DNA of 6,592 bases, from positions 1 to 6,592 of the forward strand of contig DAOWJR010000044.1 in NCBI GenBank assembly GCA_030640275.1. Reading direction: 5' to 3'. Under the pieces are notes generated by a model that did not search any database, was not told where the DNA came from, and saw nothing but the letters and a program-made list of their open reading frames with translations. Shown here piece after piece: positions 1 through 4,284 of the stretch. The translations under genes and the position numbers were made by a program. Each line of letters opens with the position of its first letter. Position 1 is the first letter of the stretch. This DNA comes from Actinomycetes bacterium (GTDB lineage: Bacteria; Actinomycetota; Humimicrobiia; JAHJRV01).

Positions 1-440
1 AACACAAAGTTGATGGTAAGGAAAAAATGTTATGTGTACACAGGAAAGGAGCTACTAGGGCATTTGGACCAGGACATCCTGATCTTCCAGAAAAATATAG
101 TCCTTATGGACAACCAGTACTAATTGGAGGAACCATGGGAACTGCATCTTATCTACTTATTGGAACTGAGAAAAGCATGAAGGAAAGTTTTGGTTCAACA
201 TGTCACGGTGCTGGAAGAGTGATGAGTAGAAGAAGAGCAAAAAAAACTATTAGAGGAGATGCCTTAAAAAGGGAACTTGAATCAAGTGGAATAAAAATTA
301 TGGCTGACTCAATGTCCGGTTTAGCAGAGGAAGCACCAAAAGCATACAAGGATGTAAATGAAATAGTCGATGTAACTCAAAATGCAGGAATATCAAGAAA
401 GGTAGTAAAACTAAAACCACTTGCTGTTTTAAAAGGGTAA
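1..440 (+). CDS. rtcB: RNA-splicing ligase RtcB, C-terminal part (5' end outside window)
   Basis: This is the last ~146 codons of RtcB; the first whole codon is at position 3 and the gene enters from the left edge. RtcB is a cytoplasmic GTP- and Mn2+-dependent ligase that joins RNA 2',3'-cyclic phosphate (or 3'-phosphate) ends to 5'-OH ends in RNA repair or tRNA splicing. Seen directly: the VHRKGATRAFGPG block, the GGTMGTASYLL block, and STCHGAGR, whose histidine (codon 204-206) matches the family's guanylylated catalytic His. The downstream SRRRA basic patch and the ending KLKPLAVLKG are typical of the family C-terminus, so the gene looks intact up to its TAA. No archease or other partner lies in the window, and no hairpin terminator follows the stop. 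The next gene has its own candidate promoter. Family assignment is very secure; the physiological substrate cannot be read from the sequence. Confidence 0.96.
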   Translation, partial: HKVDGKEKMLCVHRKGATRAFGPGHPDLPEKYSPYGQPVLIGGTMGTASYLLIGTEKSMKESFGSTCHGAGRVMSRRRAKKTIRGDALKRELESSGIKIMADSMSGLAEEAPKAYKDVNEIVDVTQNAGISRKVVKLKPLAVLKG

Positions 441-477
441 TTATCTTTGTAATGTAGCTTTTATTATGTTATTAGTA

Positions 478-506
478 TTAAATAAATTTGAATTTTGTTT
501 TATAAT
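478..506 (+). promoter_or_regulatory. Candidate sigma70-type promoter for the RDD-family gene
   Basis: A perfect TATAAT at 501-506 has a weak -35 (TTAAAT, 478-483) at 17-nt spacing. The predicted transcript start near 513 gives a leader of about 57 nt before the TTG at 570. The -10 is convincing; the -35 matches only half the consensus. Confidence 0.45.
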
Positions 507-557
507 AGAGATAAGTTTTTATTTATTTATTTTCTTTATGTTTTAAAGATTTTTAAA

Positions 558-566
558 AAGGAGGGG
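558..566 (+). promoter_or_regulatory. Strong Shine-Dalgarno site fixing a TTG start at 570
   Basis: AAGGAGGGG ends 3 nt before TTG at 570 (5 nt counted from the AGGAGG core). A longer reading frame opens at TTG 495, but that codon lies upstream of the candidate transcript start and has no ribosome site. Its extra 25 residues are hydrophobic/aromatic and do not belong to the RDD family, so 570 is preferred. Confidence 0.75.
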
Positions 567-569
567 AAA

Positions 570-1136
570 TTGAATCAAGAGGAGATTAAAAAAGAAGAGG
601 AGATAATTGAAGAAATAAAAGAAGCAGAGAAGGAGGAAGAGAAAATCGAAGAAATGAAAGAAGAAATTGAGGAAGTAAAAAAAGTAGAAGAAGAAGTTAA
701 AGAGGAAGCAGGGGTAGGATATAAAAAAGCGGATGTGGTTAAAAGATTTGTTGCTTATTTAATTGATGCGATTCTAGCAAGTGTTGTAAGTCTAATACCA
801 GTTGTTGGTGGATTAGTAGCTGGCACATATATGCTTTTACGCGATGGTCTTGATTTCACACAGAATAGAAGTATTGGGAAGATGGCTGTTAATTTAAAAC
901 CCATAGTAGTAGAGACAGGTGCTAATTGTGATCTTCAAACATCTGCAAAGAGGAATTGGCCCTTTGCAATAGGATATCTTTTAGTAGCAATACCTGTAAT
1001 TGGTTGGATAGTTTCAATATTGATTTGGATTCCATTACTAATTTATGTTGTAATTGAAGCAGTACTGGTTTTTACTGATGATAAAGGACTAAGGCTTGGG
1101 GATAAAATGGCCGGAACACAAGTAATAGAATTATAG
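570..1136 (+). CDS. RDD-family membrane protein with Glu/Lys-rich N-terminal tail
   Basis: A 188-residue membrane protein starting at TTG 570. Residues 3-46 are almost all Glu, Lys and Ile, a charged helix likely to form a cytoplasmic coiled coil. The RDD domain follows: KRFVAYLIDAIL (Arg59, Asp66), a first hydrophobic segment at 62-90, the conserved RSIGKMAVNLK loop (100-110), two closely spaced membrane segments at 131-168, and the closing RLGDKMAGTQVI (175-187) with its Asp. RDD proteins are named for conserved Arg and Asp residues; their role is mostly unknown, with some implicated in ion exchange or salt tolerance, and I cannot assign a substrate. It lies 129 nt after rtcB with its own likely promoter and ends in a strong inverted repeat shared with the convergent DUF2085 gene. 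Family call is secure; function is unknown. Confidence 0.88.
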   Translation: MNQEEIKKEEEIIEEIKEAEKEEEKIEEMKEEIEEVKKVEEEVKEEAGVGYKKADVVKRFVAYLIDAILASVVSLIPVVGGLVAGTYMLLRDGLDFTQNRSIGKMAVNLKPIVVETGANCDLQTSAKRNWPFAIGYLLVAIPVIGWIVSILIWIPLLIYVVIEAVLVFTDDKGLRLGDKMAGTQVIEL

Positions 1137-1171
1137 TAATTAATAATAATTTTGAGTTTATCTTCATTATA

Positions 1172-1214
1172 AGACAGGGAGAGTAATTAAGTTTATTAAA
1201 TACTCTCCCTGTTT
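1172..1214. terminator. Two-way hairpin terminator between convergent genes
   Basis: A 14-bp stem pairs 1172-1185 with 1201-1214 (core ACAGGGAGAGTA / TACTCTCCCTGT, one G-U in the + strand RNA). The 15-nt loop can itself pair TTAA with TTAA. It sits in the gap between the RDD gene stop (1136) and the DUF2085 stop (1217), which face each other. The T-rich tract after the + strand stem is short and interrupted and the minus-strand side is weaker, so termination in both directions is inferred from position and stem strength. Confidence 0.75.
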
Positions 1215-1216
1215 AC

Positions 1217-1735
1217 TCAAAATATTTTTAATAGAGACAAACGACTTCTTAAAAAAGCAAGGGTTAGAAGGAGAGAAACAGATAGAAATACTGCTATAAA
1301 TATTGTGCTGGATAAGAGTATTTTTTTTCTATTAATTATAAGTTCAGGAAGCACAGACTGGATAAAAAGATAGATAACTAATGAAAAAAATAAAATTTCT
1401 GAAGATATCAAGCCCAAAAAATTTCCAACTAAAAGCCCAGTTAAAAGCCTTATCTGATTTGTAAGAGATAGTAAATTAAAGAATTCTATAAAAACTTCAG
1501 TTCCCATTAAAATAATAGAGATTATCCCAAAAATAACATAGCGTTTTGATATAAAATCTCTATATTTTCTATTTACTATTAGACAGGATATGAATGAGAT
1601 TAAAAAACTGAAATATAAACCAGTACATCGGGAACATAATGGCAGGGTTAAGTTTTTATATGTAAGGGAACGTTCTATAATCTGATGGCAGACAGCTGAA
1701 CCAAAATAGTTTAATATTTCGTAATATAAATTCAT
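1217..1735 (-). CDS. DUF2085 family membrane protein
   Basis: A 172-residue multi-span membrane protein of unknown function. The DUF2085 signature is clear: CHQ at 16-18 with ER at 21-22, then LPLCSRCTGLY at 31-41 giving a CxxC pair (Cys34, Cys37), and TNQIRLLTG at 92-100 followed by a Gly-rich membrane helix. Predicted spans are about 38-55, 66-84, 97-128 and 138-161. The fixed Cys and His residues near the N-terminus suggest metal or redox chemistry, but no activity is established for the family to my knowledge. The ATG at 1735 has only a weak ribosome site (ATGGG about 5 nt upstream). The gene begins 39 nt after the DUF4190 gene on the same strand, so it is probably the second gene of that operon and may depend on translation of the first. 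Confidence 0.85.
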   Translation of the reverse strand: MNLYYEILNYFGSAVCHQIIERSLTYKNLTLPLCSRCTGLYFSFLISFISCLIVNRKYRDFISKRYVIFGIISIILMGTEVFIEFFNLLSLTNQIRLLTGLLVGNFLGLISSEILFFSLVIYLFIQSVLPELIINRKKILLSSTIFIAVFLSVSLLLTLAFLRSRLSLLKIF

Positions 1736-1774
1736 TAACCCATTTTAAAAGTATACTATAATAAACAACTAACT

Positions 1775-2191
1775 TTAATATTGCAATGATTCTCTATAAA
1801 GATAATCAATCAATCTATTTAAAAGTGGTTTTCCAACTGTAACAAGAAATAGGCTGAAAATACCAAACAATGTTGCCATTATTCCTAAAATTATCCCAGT
1901 TATGGCAAACCCTTTCCCCTTTATTGAAGCCTCACCCCTATTTATAGCATTGTATTCTAAAATTCCAACAATTAATGCAGCTGGACCCAAAAGAATATTA
2001 AGCAAGAAGCAACAACCAATTGTTATTGCAGCTATTCCCAGAACCAAAGCAGCAATTGCCCTTCCACTTGCTCGCTCAGGTGGATAAATTGAAGTATCTA
2101 TAGAAGCTTCACTAATTTCTGGTTTAGGCTGTTCTTTCAGTTTCTTTTCAGTTTCTAATTCCATTTTTTGTGAAAATTCTTTTTCTTGCAA
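1775..2191 (-). CDS. DUF4190 domain membrane protein, TTG start
   Basis: A 138-residue protein with a charged, soluble N-terminal tail (1-42, rich in Glu, Lys and Pro) and a DUF4190 domain. The domain begins ASGRAIAALVLGI (41-53), has a paired Cys at 60-61 in the first membrane span, the loop LEYNAINRGEASIKGKGFAITGIILG (78-103) typical of the family, and a second span at about 95-118. A short amphipathic tail (120-138) ends it. DUF4190 is a common small membrane domain with no assigned activity. The TTG start is supported by a full AAGGAGGT site. It is probably the first gene of an operon with the DUF2085 gene downstream, from the promoter at 2274-2245. The fold call is good; the function is not known. 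Confidence 0.85.
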   Translation of the reverse strand: MQEKEFSQKMELETEKKLKEQPKPEISEASIDTSIYPPERASGRAIAALVLGIAAITIGCCFLLNILLGPAALIVGILEYNAINRGEASIKGKGFAITGIILGIMATLFGIFSLFLVTVGKPLLNRLIDYLYRESLQY

Positions 2192-2196
2192 AAATT

Positions 2197-2204
2197 ACCT
2201 CCTT
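2197..2204 (-). promoter_or_regulatory. Consensus Shine-Dalgarno site fixing the DUF4190 TTG start
   Basis: Read on the minus strand, AAGGAGGT lies 5 nt before TTG (2191-2189). It is the strongest ribosome site in the window and supports the TTG start. Confidence 0.8.
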
Positions 2205-2244
2205 ATTTGAGAAATTTTTTAAAATTCTAATTAGATATTCCATT

Positions 2245-2274
2245 ATTATATGAATATTTATAAGAAAAATTCAA
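2245..2274 (-). promoter_or_regulatory. Candidate promoter of the DUF4190-DUF2085 operon
   Basis: On the minus strand TTGAAT (2274-2269) is followed after 18 nt by a perfect TATAAT (2250-2245). The start near 2238 leaves a leader of about 46 nt ahead of the TTG codon. Position and hexamers agree well, but the region is so AT-rich that chance matches are possible. Confidence 0.5.
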
Positions 2275-2312
2275 GTTAAAATATTAAATTTCAAAATAAG
2301 AATTTAATACTG

Positions 2313-2355
2313 TGTCATTACGAAGGGTAAAGTCTGAAGCAATCTCATTAATCAA
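2313..2355 (+). repeat. Degenerate copy of a dispersed GTCATT...GAAGCAATCTC repeat
   Basis: GTCATTACGAAGGG, a short gap, then GAAGCAATCTCATTAATC resembles the small non-coding element seen in many bacterial genomes with a consensus close to GTCATTGCGAGnnnnnnGAAGCAATCTC. That comparison is from memory, not a search. It is more G+C-rich than its surroundings. It lies in the gene-free stretch 2205-2529; beyond this repeat, the two promoters and the inverted repeat at 2372-2414 I see nothing else there. Confidence 0.5.
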
Positions 2356-2371
2356 ACGAGGCTTTAAAATT

Positions 2372-2414
2372 ATTTCATATATAAAATAAAAATCTACATT
2401 TTATATATAGAAAT
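2372..2414. repeat. Long AT-rich inverted repeat
   Basis: ATTTCATATATAAAAT (2372-2387) faces ATTTTATATATAGAAAT (2398-2414) across a 10-nt loop; the arms match completely apart from one extra base. Pairing can extend outwards (TTTAAAAT / TTTAAA) with a small bulge. It could be one end of a small mobile element together with the repeat at 2313-2355, a weak terminator, or an AT-rich accident. Confidence 0.5.
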
Positions 2415-2488
2415 TTTAAATATTGATTTTCCAATTGCCATTATTAATTATTATTTTATTATTTCTTATACATTATTAGCTTCATATC

Positions 2489-2517
2489 TTTACAAATTTT
2501 TAAAAAGATAAGATAAT
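2489..2517 (+). promoter_or_regulatory. Promoter of the tRNA-Ile/tRNA-Ala unit
   Basis: TTTACA (2489-2494), exactly 17 nt, then GATAAT (2512-2517); each hexamer matches consensus at 5 of 6 positions. The start near 2524 is 6 nt before the mature tRNA-Ile 5' end. Confidence 0.65.
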
Positions 2518-2529
2518 AACATTAAAGAT

Positions 2530-2606
2530 GGGCTTATAGCTCAGTGGGTTAGAGCGCATCCCTGATAAGGATGAGGTCCCTGGTTCGACCCCAGGTAAGC
2601 CCACCA
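2530..2606 (+). tRNA. tRNA-Ile (anticodon GAT)
   Basis: A full 77-nt cloverleaf: acceptor GGGCTTA/TAAGCCC, D-arm GCTC/GAGC, anticodon stem CATCC/GGATG closing loop CTGATAA with GAT at 2564-2566, T-stem CCTGG/CCAGG around TTCGACC, discriminator A and encoded CCA. It reads AUC and AUU. A good promoter lies just upstream, and tRNA-Ala(TGC) follows 19 nt later, so the two are probably one transcript. Confidence 0.97.
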
Positions 2607-2625
2607 TATTATTTTATTCTGTGTG

Positions 2626-2702
2626 GGGGGTGTAGCTCAGTCCGGAAGAGCGCCTGCTTTGCACGCAGGAGGTCACCGGTTCGAATCCGGTCATCTCCAC
2701 CA
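2626..2702 (+). tRNA. tRNA-Ala (anticodon TGC)
   Basis: A 77-nt cloverleaf: acceptor GGGGGTG/CATCTCC containing the G3:U70 pair that marks alanine tRNAs, D-arm GCTC/GAGC, anticodon stem CCTGC/GCAGG with loop TTTGCAC (TGC at 2660-2662), T-stem ACCGG/CCGGT, encoded CCA. It lies 19 nt after tRNA-Ile with no room for a promoter. No terminator hairpin with a G/C stem is visible in the 192 nt that follow. Confidence 0.97.
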
Positions 2703-2894
2703 AATTTTATAAATATAGAGATATTAAAATATTTAAAGCAATTTTTAAAGTGATAGATGTAGAGCAAGGATTTAACATTACTTATAGATAAAAATCTAAA
2801 GGGAGCCTTATATAAGAAGAGGAATTTTAAATAAGTAGTTTAAATAAAAAGTTATTAGAATTTATAGTTATTATTTAATAAAATTATCATTTTT

Positions 2895-2971
2895 GGGGAC
2901 ATAGCTCAGTTGGTTAGAGTGCCTGGATCACAACCAGGAGGTCTACGGTTCGAATCCGTATGTCCCCACCA
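2895..2971 (+). tRNA. tRNA-Val (anticodon CAC)
   Basis: A 77-nt cloverleaf with acceptor GGGGACA/TGTCCCC, D-arm GCTC/GAGT, perfect anticodon stem CCTGG/CCAGG, loop ATCACAA (anticodon CAC, 2929-2931), T-stem TACGG/CCGTA, discriminator A and encoded CCA. CAC reads only GUG. A35 and C36, known valine identity bases, are present. A32 facing A38 is unusual. A weak TATCAT -10 (2885-2890) lies just upstream, but the -35 is poor. Confidence 0.92.
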
Positions 2972-3246
2972 CCCTGACTATAACATTCTTCAAGGCAATA
3001 AATTATGATTACTTAACCTTATTTTTAACTTTCTATTTCACCTCCTTAGGGTAGATTGGTTTTAAGACTTTGCTTATCATAACAGCTGTAAAAATAGAGT
3101 GATTGAAAAAATGGTCAGATTAGGAACAAATTTCATAGGAATTAATTTCAATTTAATGGCAAATGCTTTATAGATTATCCTTAAAAATTAATTTTTAATT
3201 TGAACATAAATTAGTTAAAATATTTAGAAAAGGGTTTAATATTACA

Positions 3247-3321
3247 GGGGATGTAGCTCAGCGGAAGAGCGCCTGGATCGCACTCAGGAGGTCGTGGGTT
3301 CAAATCCCATCATCTCCACCA
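3247..3321 (+). tRNA. tRNA-Ala (anticodon CGC)
   Basis: A 75-nt cloverleaf: acceptor GGGGATG/CATCTCC with the alanine G3:U70 pair, a short 7-nt D-loop, anticodon stem CCTGG/TCAGG (last pair G-U), loop ATCGCAC with CGC at 3279-3281, T-stem GTGGG/CCCAT, encoded CCA. It reads GCG only. The acceptor strands nearly match those of tRNA-Ala(TGC), while the 5' half of its anticodon arm matches tRNA-Val(CAC). The upstream promoter is unclear (TTTAAT at 3235-3240 is the best -10). htpX starts 39 nt after the CCA. Confidence 0.93.
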
Positions 3322-3360
3322 AGTTCAAAATTTCATATTATTAGTAAGAAGGGGAGGAAA

Positions 3361-4209
3361 ATGAGAAATTATGGAAAAACTTTTATGCTAATGGCTATCA
3401 TGACCATTATTTTTGTACTTATTGGTAGTGCGGTTGGAGGGAAAAATGGTGCTATATATGGTCTCATCATGGCTGCAGTAATGAACCTGGGCTCTTATTT
3501 TTTCTCAGACAAGATTGTCCTGGCAATGCAAAGGGCTAAAGTGATTTCAAAAAATGAAGCCCCACAGTTATATGAAATAGTAGACAAATTAAGACAGAGA
3601 GCAGGACTTCCTATGCCAAAAATTGCGGTTGTTCCTACCAATACTCCAAATGCATTTGCTACAGGAAGAAACCCACAAAATGCAGTAGTTGCGGTTACTC
3701 AGGGGATAACACAGATTTTAAACAGAGATGAACTTGAGGGAGTCTTAGGTCATGAACTCGGTCATGTAAGAAATAGAGATATTTTAACAATGACAATAGC
3801 AGCAACAATGGCAGGTGCAATAAGTATGATTAGTAGATTTGGGATGTATGGTTCCTTTTCTGATAGAGATGAAGGAGGAGGTAGGGCAGGAAACCTATTA
3901 ATAGCTTTAGTTGGTCCAATAGCTGCAATGTTAATTCAGATGGCTATATCAAGATCAAGAGAATATGAGGCAGACAAAGCGGGAGCAGAAATTTCAGGGA
4001 AACCCGAGGCTTTAGCATCAGCATTAAATAAACTATCACAATTTGCTAAAAGAGCTCCCATGAGGGTAAACCCAGCTACTGCGCATCTTTTTATAGTGAA
4101 TCCCTTAAGTGGTGGTGGTCTGATGACACTATTTTCAACTCATCCACCAGCCGCAGAAAGAATAAAGAGACTACTTGAAATAGCAAGACAGATGGGAAGA
4201 ACCCAATAA
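3361..4209 (+). CDS. htpX: Membrane zinc metalloprotease HtpX (M48B)
   Basis: A complete 282-residue HtpX, the usual family length. HtpX is an inner-membrane endoprotease with its active site on the cytoplasmic side that cuts misfolded membrane proteins, working beside FtsH in envelope quality control. Seen here: two N-terminal membrane spans (about 7-24 and 30-48), the catalytic motif HELGH at 131-135 (His131, Glu132, His135), followed by VRNRD (136-140), hydrophobic segments at about 141-161 and 178-198, and REYEAD at 200-205 supplying the third zinc ligand Glu201. The late THPPAAERI motif (260-268) is also typical. ATG 3361 has GGGGAGG 3 nt upstream. There is no room for a clear promoter between tRNA-Ala(CGC) and the gene, so it probably shares that tRNA's transcript. 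It converges on the kinase gene; no clear terminator is seen in the 75-nt gap. Confidence 0.95.
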   Translation: MRNYGKTFMLMAIMTIIFVLIGSAVGGKNGAIYGLIMAAVMNLGSYFFSDKIVLAMQRAKVISKNEAPQLYEIVDKLRQRAGLPMPKIAVVPTNTPNAFATGRNPQNAVVAVTQGITQILNRDELEGVLGHELGHVRNRDILTMTIAATMAGAISMISRFGMYGSFSDRDEGGGRAGNLLIALVGPIAAMLIQMAISRSREYEADKAGAEISGKPEALASALNKLSQFAKRAPMRVNPATAHLFIVNPLSGGGLMTLFSTHPPAAERIKRLLEIARQMGRTQ

Positions 4210-4284
4210 AGTAATTTAAAATAACAATTTATTTTTTATCTATGAATTGGTTACCCAGGACCCCTTCCTTCAAAAATATGTAGT

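Noticed and set aside
495..569. Longer form of the RDD gene starting at TTG 495
   Set aside because: No ribosome site, the codon lies upstream of the expected transcript start, and the extra residues do not fit the family. TTG 570 has a strong site.
1902..2087. Open frame on the plus strand
   Set aside because: It lies wholly antisense to the DUF4190 gene and has no ribosome site or recognisable domain.
2571..2753. Open frame on the plus strand across the tRNAs
   Set aside because: It runs through tRNA-Ile and tRNA-Ala(TGC); its codons are the tRNA arms.
2895..2971. tRNA-His in place of tRNA-Val
   Set aside because: The loop gives CAC as anticodon (a Val anticodon), not GTG; the A35 and C36 valine identity bases are present.
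3099..3173. Possible 24-codon peptide starting GTG in the tRNA gap
   Set aside because: The ribosome site is poor and the length gives no coding signal; chance is the simpler reading.
4210..4284. Terminator between htpX and the kinase
   Set aside because: Only 3-4 bp pairings such as GGT/ACC are possible, with no T-run after them.
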